The notes under the pieces: generated by a model
What the model was told of the DNA's origin: nothing
Seen by the model: the letters and a program-made list of their open reading frames with translations, nothing else
Database searches by the model: none
Position numbers and translations under genes: made by a program
DNA from: an uncultured Eubacteriales bacterium
GTDB lineage: Bacteria > Bacillota > Clostridia > Christensenellales > Borkfalkiaceae
Assembly (NCBI GenBank): GCA_949747905.1
Contig: CATKEF010000049.1
Span: 1-34,447, forward strand
Length of the DNA: 34,447 nt
Reading direction: 5' to 3'
Shown here: positions 23,981 through 31,076 of the stretch, one piece after another
How the letters are laid out: each line of letters starts with the position of its first letter
How positions within the stretch are numbered: the first letter of the stretch is position 1

Positions 23981-24919
23981 TTATTTTACTAAAAGAGCCA
24001 AAACGGCTTTTATGGAATGCAGTTTGTTTTCTCCCTGTTCCAGAACGATACTGTTCTTTCCGTCGATAACGTCTGCAGTCACTTCGGTTCCGCGGTTTGC
24101 GGGCAGGGAATGCATAAACAGTGCGTTACGTGCGGCAAGTGACATCAGCGACCTGTTTATCTGGTAGGGAACGAGCAAATTGCGTTCCTTTTCCGAAAGA
24201 GGGGAATGGTAGGTATAACTGTCGGTGTATACGACGTCTGCGTCTTTCACCGCTTCCGACGGGTTTTCCGTTACGGTAATGTTTCCGTATTGTCTTGCGA
24301 TATCCAGAACTGTTTTGCGTATTCCGAACTGAGCCGGCGTAGCAACGGAAACTTCCATTCCGCATTTCACCGCACTCGTAACCAATGAAGCGGCGTTGCT
24401 TGTGCCTTTTCCGATGTATGCGAGTTTAAGTCCTTCCAGTTTGCCGCGCTTATCCCAGACGGTGAATAAATCGCATAGAGATTGCAAAGGCATTCCGTAG
24501 TCGTTGGAAGAATTTATAACGGGAATTTCCGAAACGGCGCAAAAATCGTCCAGCTCGGTCTGTTTTATGCCGCGTGTGACGAGTGCGCCGACGCCGTATC
24601 TCGATATGACGTTGACGATGTCGCCGATATTCTCTCCCGCGCACATATCCTTTTCGCTGTAAGGAAGATTTACGCATACGCCGCCGAGCTGACGGATACC
24701 TATCTCGAGCGCTGAGCGCGTTCTCAAAGAGGTGTCGCCGAAAAGCAACGCGACGGTTACGCCGTTTAATATCTGCGTGTCCTCGTGAGCAATGAATTTG
24801 CCTTTCATTACTTTTGTAGCGTAGAGAAATTCGAAAATCTCTTCCGTCGAGTAGTCGGAAATTTTAATTATATGTTTTTTGCCTATTCCGTATGAAGGAG
24901 TATATCTGTTAATATCCAT
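23981..24919 (-). CDS. Divergent ornithine carbamoyltransferase-like protein, substrate uncertain
   Basis: A 312-residue member of the aspartate/ornithine carbamoyltransferase family, full length. The carbamoyl-phosphate loop reads SLRTR at 64-68 instead of STRTR. The conserved HPCQ motif reads MPLQ (143-146), losing the histidine. The ornithine-binding SMG loop after YTD is replaced by YTYHSP, and HCLP reads HSLP (270-273). The remainder (AYIGKGTSNAASL, VVYTD, NRGTEVTADVID, ENKLHSIKAVLALL) is clearly OTC-like. No other arginine genes are nearby. It may use an amine other than ornithine or have lost activity. The closest family is OTC, but the gene should not be assigned to arginine synthesis without test. 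Confidence 0.75.
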   Translation of the reverse strand: MDINRYTPSYGIGKKHIIKISDYSTEEIFEFLYATKVMKGKFIAHEDTQILNGVTVALLFGDTSLRTRSALEIGIRQLGGVCVNLPYSEKDMCAGENIGDIVNVISRYGVGALVTRGIKQTELDDFCAVSEIPVINSSNDYGMPLQSLCDLFTVWDKRGKLEGLKLAYIGKGTSNAASLVTSAVKCGMEVSVATPAQFGIRKTVLDIARQYGNITVTENPSEAVKDADVVYTDSYTYHSPLSEKERNLLVPYQINRSLMSLAARNALFMHSLPANRGTEVTADVIDGKNSIVLEQGENKLHSIKAVLALLVK

Positions 24920-24929
24920 AACCGTTTAT

Positions 24930-24958
24930 ATTATAACATAATGCAATGTCTCAGGCAA
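24930..24958 (-). promoter_or_regulatory. Promoter of the carbamoyltransferase-like gene
   Basis: On the minus strand TTGCCT, 17-bp spacer, perfect TATAAT, then ten bases to the ATG. The predicted leader is only a few nucleotides and has no Shine-Dalgarno site. Confidence 0.7.
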
Positions 24959-24979
24959 CCTTTTGCGGGCACTAAAACT

Positions 24980-25573
24980 TTACGGGTTTTGTCTGCGGGA
25001 AAAAACGCAGCCGCAGTAATTCTGCCTGTACAGTCCGTATTCTTCCGAAAGCTGCGTGCTCCTTAAAAAACCGTTGCGTTTTTTGAAGTCCGAAAACAGC
25101 CATTTTGCTTTCTTTTCAGCCTTTTTACCGATTTCGTTGATTGTTTTCGCGTCTTTTAAAGGGCTTATCGTCAGCGTGCTCGTAAAGTAGTCGAATCCGA
25201 GTTCGTCGGCGAGTCTCGCGGTCTTTTCCAGTCTCAGCGCGAAACACTTTTTACATCTGTCTCCGCCCTCGGGTTGTGTTTCGAATCCCTTCACCGCACC
25301 GTAGAATTCGCTTTCGTCGTGAACGCAGTCTATAAAATCCGCCCAACCGGTTTCGTTTATCAGTCTTATAAGCTCGTTTTTCCGCCTCGAATACTCGTCG
25401 GTTTCGATATTCGGATTGTAAAACAGAACGGTGACGGAAAAATAATCTTTAAGCCTTTCCAGACAGGCGGAAGAACAGGGTGCGCAGCAGCAGTGTAACA
25501 GAAGTTTTTTGCCCTTGCCCGCTTTTTTCGTTTCTTGAATCATAAGTTTGTCGAAATTTTCGTTCGCGTTCAT
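24980..25573 (-). CDS. queH: Epoxyqueuosine reductase QueH
   Basis: A 197-residue QueH (former DUF208) enzyme that reduces epoxyqueuosine to queuosine in tRNA, the last step of queuosine formation in bacteria lacking QueG. The cysteine motifs are all present: LLLHCCCAPCSSAC at about 24-37 (Cys28, 29, 30, 33), RCKKCFALRL in the middle, and RQNYCGCVFS at the C-terminus, together ligating Fe-S and metal sites. No other queuosine gene is in the window. A promoter with its -10 box six bases before the ATG and no Shine-Dalgarno predicts a leaderless mRNA. An internal Met11 is an alternative start. Confidence 0.93.
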   Translation of the reverse strand: MNANENFDKLMIQETKKAGKGKKLLLHCCCAPCSSACLERLKDYFSVTVLFYNPNIETDEYSRRKNELIRLINETGWADFIDCVHDESEFYGAVKGFETQPEGGDRCKKCFALRLEKTARLADELGFDYFTSTLTISPLKDAKTINEIGKKAEKKAKWLFSDFKKRNGFLRSTQLSEEYGLYRQNYCGCVFSRRQNP

Positions 25574-25579
25574 AATTAA

Positions 25580-25608
25580 AGTTTAACACTTTATTTCATT
25601 AATTACAA
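25580..25608 (-). promoter_or_regulatory. Promoter of queH, predicted leaderless
   Basis: On the minus strand TTGTAA, 17-bp spacer, TAAACT, then six bases to the ATG. No ribosome binding site intervenes. Confidence 0.6.
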
Positions 25609-25672
25609 TTATTTTAAAAATAAAAGTAAAATTATCACGTAAACCGTTGGTAAAAATTATAATTTATGGTAT

Positions 25673-25678
25673 TATAAT
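25673..25678 (+). promoter_or_regulatory. Candidate -10 box of the ABC ATPase gene
   Basis: TATAAT with a weakly matching upstream region. The leader would be about 20 nt and contains the purine run GGGGTAAG as ribosome site. Confidence 0.4.
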
Positions 25679-25705
25679 GTTGTTTAAAAAATAACGGGGT
25701 AAGAT

Positions 25706-26929
25706 ATGGCTGGTTTTAAACTTAACGGAATCGGTAAAATTTATCCGTCCGGAGCAAAAGCTCTGCACGATGTGAATATGGAGGCAAGCGATAAGGAATT
25801 TCTTGTTGTCGTAGGCGGGGAGGCGAGCGGCAAATCAACTCTGCTCCGCGTAATCTCGGGACTGGAAGAGCCTACTTCCGGCACCGTTGAAATAGACGGA
25901 CGGGACGTAACCGACTTGGAGCCGAAAGACAGAGATTTGGCTGTTGTTTTCAGGGGGGATACGCTCTATCCTACGCTTAATGTATTCGAGAATATGGCTT
26001 ACGGGTTGAAAGTAAGGAAGACTCCGCAGGCTGTAATAGATAAGCGAGTTAAGGCGGTTGCGGATATTCTCGGACTCAACGAAGTGCTCGGTCGCAAGCC
26101 CAAGACTCTCACGGCGGCCGAGAGACAGAGAGTCGCGATAGGCAGAGCGATAGCGCGTGAACCCTCCGTATATCTTTTCGACGAGCCTCTCGCGGGTCTG
26201 GACGAAAAACTTCGCGGGGACATGCTTAATCTTATAGTCAATCTTCAGGCGAGAATGGAGGGCACCTTTCTGTATGCCACCAAAAATATTTCCGAGGCTC
26301 TTGCAATCGGCACGCGCATAGCCGTTTTTAAGGACGGGCTTTTGCAACAGGCGGATATTCCCGCCAATCTGTACGATTATCCCGCTAATGAATACGTTGC
26401 GTTCTATATCGGTTCTCCGACAATCAACTTTATACGCGACGCTAAAATCGTTGCAGGCGAGGAAGGGTATTCGGCTGTTTTCGGAACAACGGTAATTCCC
26501 TTGACGGAAAAATTGGTTTCGAGATTCGAAAATATAGGCGAATATGCGGAAAACGGTAAAACCGTTACGCTCGGAATTCGTCCGGAGGACGCTGATTTTG
26601 CAGGGGCGGAAAGCAATTTGAAGGGTAAACCCGTAAAGACCGAAAGCGACGGGGGAAACACGTATACGGAAATAGTCACCGAGGACGGTATTTCGCTTAT
26701 AGTCGGGGGTCAAACCGCTTCTTCGGGCGGAGAGTTCGCTGGAATACGAATCGATACCGACAGAATGAATATCTTCGATTCGGAAACGCGTTTGACTCTT
26801 TTAAGCCGTGACGGCGGCTATGTGGAGACGGGGAAAAAGGACGCGGAGTACAAGCCGCTTACTTATGCCGAGGAACTTGCGGTAACGGGAAAAACCAATA
26901 CGAAAAAAGACGCAAAAAAGAAAAAGTAA
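25706..26929 (+). CDS. MsmX/UgpC-like ABC ATPase with degenerate catalytic motifs
   Basis: A 407-residue protein matching carbohydrate-importer ATPases in length and layout: nucleotide-binding domain (about 1-235), C-terminal TOBE/OB-type regulatory domain (about 240-375) and a lysine-rich tail. Walker A (GGEASGKST, 37-45), Walker B (VYLFDE, 155-160) and D-loop (AGLD) are intact. The Q-loop Gln is Arg83 (FRGDTLYP). The signature LSGGQ reads LTAAE (135-139). The H-loop His is Lys193 (YATKNISEA). It could bind ATP but is unlikely to hydrolyse it normally. No permease or binding protein is adjacent. A regulatory or decoy role is possible but speculative. Confidence 0.85.
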   Translation: MAGFKLNGIGKIYPSGAKALHDVNMEASDKEFLVVVGGEASGKSTLLRVISGLEEPTSGTVEIDGRDVTDLEPKDRDLAVVFRGDTLYPTLNVFENMAYGLKVRKTPQAVIDKRVKAVADILGLNEVLGRKPKTLTAAERQRVAIGRAIAREPSVYLFDEPLAGLDEKLRGDMLNLIVNLQARMEGTFLYATKNISEALAIGTRIAVFKDGLLQQADIPANLYDYPANEYVAFYIGSPTINFIRDAKIVAGEEGYSAVFGTTVIPLTEKLVSRFENIGEYAENGKTVTLGIRPEDADFAGAESNLKGKPVKTESDGGNTYTEIVTEDGISLIVGGQTASSGGEFAGIRIDTDRMNIFDSETRLTLLSRDGGYVETGKKDAEYKPLTYAEELAVTGKTNTKKDAKKKK

Positions 26930-26934
26930 TGCAG

Positions 26935-26956
26935 CGACCCCCGTTTTCGGGGGTCG
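26935..26956 (+). terminator. Terminator after the ABC ATPase gene
   Basis: A 9-bp GC-rich stem (26935-26943 with 26948-26956) with a TTTT loop, but no strong T-tract. Confidence 0.6.
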
Positions 26957-26974
26957 TAAATTTCTGAAACCGAG

Positions 26975-27002
26975 TTTAATTTTGCGAAAAAGAGTATATA
27001 AT
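26975..27002 (+). promoter_or_regulatory. Promoter of the ArsP_2-type permease gene
   Basis: TTTAAT at 26975-26980, 16-bp spacer, TATAAT at 26997-27002. Only 13 bases separate the -10 box from the ATG, so the leader would be very short. Confidence 0.5.
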
Positions 27003-27015
27003 AAATCGGTAACGT

Positions 27016-27882
27016 ATGTGGGATATTGTACTTGACGCTTTTCTGGACACGTTTAAAGTGTTCCCGTTTCTTCTTCTGATTTATGTGTTAATCGAGATTC
27101 TGGAACACCGCACTTCGTTCACCCAGAACAGAAAAATTTTACAGGGCGAACTCGCGCCTTTAATCGGCTCCGCGACGGGACTTGTGCCTCAGTGCGGTTT
27201 TTCCGTGATGGCGGCAAAGCTCTACGACGGCGGTTTTATACGCACGGGCACTTTGCTTGCCGTATTTATTGCGACAAGCGACGAAGCCCTTATAATAATG
27301 CTCTCCGAGCTGAGTACGGCGGGTGCCATCATGCCGTTGATTTTAATAAAACTCGCGCTTGCCGTAGGCGTGGGATATCTCGTCAATTTTCTTCTTAACA
27401 ACGAAAAACTGACGGAAGTAGGACTTCTGCCCGACGCGCATCCGCACGGGCATGCTCACGACAACAAGTCCGATTTATATGTATATCTCCTTTCGCCGCT
27501 TCTGCATTCCCTTAAAGTGACGCTGTACCTTTTGATTATAAACCTTGTGTTCGGGTTTGTTATTGCGTCCTTGGGCGAGGAAATGATTGCTTCGGTTATG
27601 ATAGGCGGTCCTTATCTGCAACCTTTAATAACCGCGCTCATAGGACTTATCCCGAACTGCGCTTCAAGCGTTATTCTCACCGGCTCATATATTAACGGCG
27701 GAATACTGTTCGGAAGTTTTGTGGGCGGACTTTGTTCGAATGCGGGGCTCGGGCTTGTCGTTCTTTTGAAAAATCCCAAAAATCTTAAAAGAAACATTCT
27801 GCTTATCGTTACGCTTTATGCGGTTGCGGTGGTTGCGGGAATTGCAATCAACGGCTGTATGTCTCTTCTGAATATGTTCTGA
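27016..27882 (+). CDS. ArsP_2-type putative metal or arsenical efflux permease
   Basis: A 288-residue membrane protein with about eight to ten hydrophobic segments in two similar halves. Each half carries a conserved motif: GLVPQCGFSVMAA near 55-67 and GLIPNCASSVILTGSY near 212-227. This matches the ArsP_2/DUF2899 family, variously annotated as arsenic efflux or putative manganese transporter. A central hydrophilic loop is histidine-rich (HPHGHAHD, about 142-149), suggesting metal contact. No ArsR regulator is nearby. The true substrate is unknown. Confidence 0.8.
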   Translation: MWDIVLDAFLDTFKVFPFLLLIYVLIEILEHRTSFTQNRKILQGELAPLIGSATGLVPQCGFSVMAAKLYDGGFIRTGTLLAVFIATSDEALIIMLSELSTAGAIMPLILIKLALAVGVGYLVNFLLNNEKLTEVGLLPDAHPHGHAHDNKSDLYVYLLSPLLHSLKVTLYLLIINLVFGFVIASLGEEMIASVMIGGPYLQPLITALIGLIPNCASSVILTGSYINGGILFGSFVGGLCSNAGLGLVVLLKNPKNLKRNILLIVTLYAVAVVAGIAINGCMSLLNMF

Positions 27883-27899
27883 CAGCGATTTTTGTTCGC

Positions 27900-27923
27900 G
27901 CCGCCTTTCGGGGCGGCTTTTTT
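27900..27923 (+). terminator. Terminator after the ArsP_2-type gene
   Basis: A 6-bp GCCGCC/GGCGGC stem with a 6-nt loop followed directly by six T residues. Confidence 0.85.
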
Positions 27924-28010
27924 AAGTCGGCTAATTATTCTGTAAAGTCAATAAAATACTTGAATTATTTTTCGGGTTATGTTATTATAACAAAGAGCAG
28001 GTATTATTTT

Positions 28011-28038
28011 AGATTCCTCGCCTGCGGCTCGGAATGAC
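28011..28038. repeat. Half copy of palindromic element (right arm)
   Basis: GATTCCTCGC, then ctgcgg and CTCGGAATGAC. Its missing left arm may correspond to the arm at 28178, on the far side of the tandem array. Confidence 0.6.
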
Positions 28039-28054
28039 AAAATGGGCTCGGAGT

Positions 28055-28202
28055 GACGCGGTCGTCAATTTGAACGCAACTCGGGGCGACGCGGTCGTCG
28101 TGTTGAGCACAACTAAGGTTGACGCGGTCGTCATGTGACACGGTGTCGTGTTGAGCGCAATTCGGGTTGGCACGGTTGTCATGTTGAGCGAAGCGAAACA
28201 TC
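28055..28202. repeat. Tandem array of ~33-bp units
   Basis: Units begin at 28055, 28088, 28121 (truncated to 16 bp), 28137 and 28170. Each starts GACGCGGTCGTC or a variant and continues with tgttgagcgcaac-like sequence. The last unit merges into a normal left arm, GTCATGTTGAGCGAAGCG. Confidence 0.75.
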
Positions 28203-28287
28203 CGTTCTTCGAAACGTTTCAAACGGCGGCGTTGTTCGCAGCGGCATAGAATTTGCCGAATACAATATGAATTTTTAAGGAAAAATT

Positions 28288-29532
28288 ATGGCTTTAAGCA
28301 TAGACAATCTAAAAGGCAACGAAATTGCCGATGATTACATAAGAAACCACGTTCCTGCCGGACGGTGGGCGGACGCATGGGCGGTGTTCAAAGGCTCTTT
28401 CGGTAAGTTGGTGCTTTTAAATCTTATCGTACTTGTGACTTTTGTACCGGCAATCGCCGTAATGTATTTCCGCGAAGCGTACATTGCCGGTCTGGGTTCG
28501 GTGTATCCTTTCAATCCTACGATAATTTATCCGCACTATCCCGACGTTCAGGGACTTACGGAGCGTTTGATTTTATCCGCCGACCTGACATTTTATTCTT
28601 TACTGATAGTCGCGGGCTTTATAGCTTCTATCGGAATCGCGGGTGCGGCGCACACTATTAGAAGACTTGTCAACACGCATGGGCAGTTCAGTTTCCGCAG
28701 TTTTCTGCACGGAATAAAATCGGGATATTTCAACACCGTTTTACCTGTTACCGTCTTTCTCGTAATGCTTTTCGGTACGGTTCTTGTGGGGGACTGGAAA
28801 GACATTGTAATGGCGACAGGCGGCAACGTTGCGGGGGCGATAACCGCTTATGTGTTTGCGATTATGGCAACCGTGCTTGTCGGGGTATATTGTGCATGGA
28901 TGTTCGCCGTCGGGACAAGCTATCGCGTAAAAATATTGCAACTTTTAAAAAACTCGTTCGTTCTTGCGACGGGTACGGTTCTTCAGACCGTAATAATAGC
29001 AGCCTTGGCGTTGGTCCCCGTGTGGCTCTTTCTTTTGGGCGGGCTGTTCCGCTGGTTGTCATTTATTGCATTTATCGGAGTGGGCTTTGTTTATATTTTG
29101 CTGTTCTGGGTGGCGTTCACACAGTGGGCGTTCGATTCATACATCACTCCAGACATAAAACCCGTCGAACAGGTTAAGCGTGTCAAGACTGAAAAAGAAA
29201 TAGAACAGGAGAAACGGGAAGAGGAACGCAGGGTCGCAGGAGAACTTCTTGCCGCGGGCAGAAGCGAACTTGTTTCCAAACCCATAATGCCGGTTTCGGG
29301 GGAGACGGCGATAACACCTTTCGGAAGAACGTTTAACCGTTCGTCGTTTGCCGCGGCAAGCGAACAGAGGGCAAAACTTGCAGAGAGCATTGCCGAATAT
29401 GAGAAGGCGCACGAAAACGACGCCGCCTACTCGGAGTACAGAAAGCTGTTTGCCGAGCGTGACAAGGCGTTGCCGACGGACGGAAAGAAAGGCAAGAAGA
29501 AAAAAGTCAGCGCCGCTAATTTACTTAAATGA
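28288..29532 (+). CDS. Polytopic membrane protein with charged C-terminal tail, unknown function
   Basis: A 414-residue protein. About 39-285 contains roughly six hydrophobic segments. The first (GKLVLLNLIVLVTFVPAIAV) resembles the start of YesL/DUF624-type proteins, but the rest is not clearly that family. Residues about 290-414 are hydrophilic, with a Glu/Lys/Arg-rich stretch (about 295-325) likely to form a coiled coil, and a lysine-rich end. The Shine-Dalgarno site AAGGAA is near the ATG. It overlaps the methyltransferase gene by 4 bp and heads a five-gene operon. No catalytic motif is seen. Confidence 0.75.
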   Translation: MALSIDNLKGNEIADDYIRNHVPAGRWADAWAVFKGSFGKLVLLNLIVLVTFVPAIAVMYFREAYIAGLGSVYPFNPTIIYPHYPDVQGLTERLILSADLTFYSLLIVAGFIASIGIAGAAHTIRRLVNTHGQFSFRSFLHGIKSGYFNTVLPVTVFLVMLFGTVLVGDWKDIVMATGGNVAGAITAYVFAIMATVLVGVYCAWMFAVGTSYRVKILQLLKNSFVLATGTVLQTVIIAALALVPVWLFLLGGLFRWLSFIAFIGVGFVYILLFWVAFTQWAFDSYITPDIKPVEQVKRVKTEKEIEQEKREEERRVAGELLAAGRSELVSKPIMPVSGETAITPFGRTFNRSSFAAASEQRAKLAESIAEYEKAHENDAAYSEYRKLFAERDKALPTDGKKGKKKKVSAANLLK

Positions 29533-30254
29533 AAAAGTCGGCGTACTCTGCGCTCGGCGACGTGTTCGAAGAGCTTAACAAGGACTGCGACTATGAAAAA
29601 TGGTCGCAGTATTTAATTAAAAAGCTGAAAACTCTGGGGGCGGGAGAAAAAGGTCTCGACGCGGGCTGCGGAAACGGATATTTTACGCGGGCGTTGTGCC
29701 GTGCGGGGTATTACGTTAAAGGAATGGACCTGTCCTGCGAAATGCTTTCCAAAGCAGTGGAGCTTGCCCGCGACGAGGGCGTCGGGGCTGAGTTTTTGCT
29801 CGGAGATATAACCGATTTCAAGCTGAACGGCGCCGCCGATTTCATAGTCGCGGTAAACGACTGCATAAATTACATACCGCCCCGAAAACTTTTGACGGCG
29901 TTTTCAAACGTCTGTAAAAATCTTGTTGCGGGCGGGATATTTATATTCGATATAAGCTCGGAAAACAAACTCAGGAACATAATCGGAAACAATATGTTCG
30001 CGGAGGATGGCGAGCATGTTACCTGGCTTTGGTTCAACTCGCTTGAAAAAAACAGGGTGAATATGGATGTGACCGTGTTTACCTTACAGGATGACGGAAC
30101 TTACGCGCGCTCGGATGAAAGTCAGACGCAATACATTTACAGTGAAGAAAAAATAAAAGAAACTTTGGAAAAATCGGGGTTTTCCGTTACAGCCGAAGGA
30201 CATCTCGGCGGCAGTAAACTCGAAAGAATAAATTTTATATGCAGGAAGCTATGA
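29529..30254 (+). CDS. Class I SAM-dependent methyltransferase
   Basis: A 241-residue Rossmann-fold methyltransferase. Motif I is GLDAGCGNGYFTRAL near 38-52, the acidic post-I residue is in VKGMDLSCEML, motif II/III is DFIVAVNDCINYI, and the motif around GGIFIFDISSENKL follows. The overall sequence resembles the broad MT-25/type-11 class annotated simply as methyltransferase, so the substrate cannot be inferred. It overlaps both neighbours by 4 bp (ATGA), so it is translated as part of the same operon as hslO. Confidence 0.88.
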   Translation: MKKSAYSALGDVFEELNKDCDYEKWSQYLIKKLKTLGAGEKGLDAGCGNGYFTRALCRAGYYVKGMDLSCEMLSKAVELARDEGVGAEFLLGDITDFKLNGAADFIVAVNDCINYIPPRKLLTAFSNVCKNLVAGGIFIFDISSENKLRNIIGNNMFAEDGEHVTWLWFNSLEKNRVNMDVTVFTLQDDGTYARSDESQTQYIYSEEKIKETLEKSGFSVTAEGHLGGSKLERINFICRKL

Positions 30255-31075
30255 ACAAACTGTATAAAACATTGATTTACGATATGCAGGTTTCGCTGTC
30301 CGTGCTCGAGACGACGGAAATGGTGCAGAAAGCGATAGATATTCACGGGTTGAGCGATTCGGCAGGCGAACTTCTCGGCGGTATGCTTACCGCCGCAACT
30401 TATATGGCGGGTTGTCTGAAAAACGAGAAGGGAGCCGTTTCTCTCACAGTCAAGTCGGGCGACGGAAGCGCGACCGTAAGCGTATCGGGTTCGCAGGACG
30501 GGCATATCCGCGGTTATATCGACGGCGGAGAAAACGGACTTAAAGGCGGAACGCTTACGGTAATAAAGGAGGACGGCTTATACCGTCCGTTTGTCGGCGC
30601 ATGCGAACTTAAATGTAACGACGTTTCGGAAAATCTGATGCAGTATTACCACCGCAGCGAGCAGATTCCCACTGCGGTTGCCATAGGAGTTAAGGTCTTA
30701 AACGGAAAATGTCTGGCGGCGGGCGGCGTTGTGATGCAGCTTTTGCCCGGCACTTCCGAAGAGAATTCGGACAGGGCGGAAAACGCTATGCAGGCGTTCG
30801 TCAACGCCGCTGATACGGTGGAAAAATCGGGCGCCGAAGGCATTATGCGCGAATATTTTGCCGATGAAGTTAAAGAAGGTTGCGTTTACCTTACTTTTCC
30901 TGAATATAAGTGCAATTGTTCGCGCAAAAAAATAGAGGGGGTAATATTGCCCCTCGGCAGAGACGAACTTATTAAAATCGCGGATGAGAACGGTGCGGTG
31001 AGCGTTCACTGCCATTACTGTAATACCGATTACAATTTTACAAAGGACGAAATAGTAAAACTTTTCGAAAAATAA
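30251..31075 (+). CDS. hslO: Hsp33 redox-regulated chaperonin
   Basis: A 274-residue Hsp33 holdase, activated by oxidation and unfolding. The four zinc-binding cysteines are present in the order CxC (221, 223) and CxxC (254, 257) near the C-terminus, within CNCSRKKIEGVILPLG and VHCHYCNTDYNF. The N-terminal domain shows the SGDGSATVSVSG and GQDGHIRGYID-like stretches of the family. The start at 30251 is preferred over 30239 because it overlaps the upstream stop as ATGA, like the other genes of the operon, and gives the usual N-terminus. One base separates its stop from the next ATG. Confidence 0.93.
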   Translation: MNKLYKTLIYDMQVSLSVLETTEMVQKAIDIHGLSDSAGELLGGMLTAATYMAGCLKNEKGAVSLTVKSGDGSATVSVSGSQDGHIRGYIDGGENGLKGGTLTVIKEDGLYRPFVGACELKCNDVSENLMQYYHRSEQIPTAVAIGVKVLNGKCLAAGGVVMQLLPGTSEENSDRAENAMQAFVNAADTVEKSGAEGIMREYFADEVKEGCVYLTFPEYKCNCSRKKIEGVILPLGRDELIKIADENGAVSVHCHYCNTDYNFTKDEIVKLFEK

Positions 31076-31076
31076 T

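Larger units (their letters stand above)
27924..28260. other. Repeat-containing gap before the five-gene operon
   Basis: It contains a right half of the palindromic element (28011-28038), a 33-bp tandem array and a left-arm copy (28178-28202). A minus-strand open frame through the array is made of repeated short peptides and has no ribosome site, so it is not called as a gene. Confidence 0.6.

Noticed and set aside
25838..26713. Minus-strand open frame opposite the ABC ATPase gene
   Set aside because: It is antisense to a gene with clear Walker motifs and shows no protein family features.
28055..28202. CRISPR-like array
   Set aside because: The units are contiguous tandem repeats with degenerate sequence, without unique spacers, and there are no cas genes.
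28004..28222. Minus-strand frame encoding a repeating peptide (HDDRV, CAQHD units)
   Set aside because: The repetition comes from the 33-bp DNA array. The frame has no Shine-Dalgarno site and its ends lie in the palindromic element.
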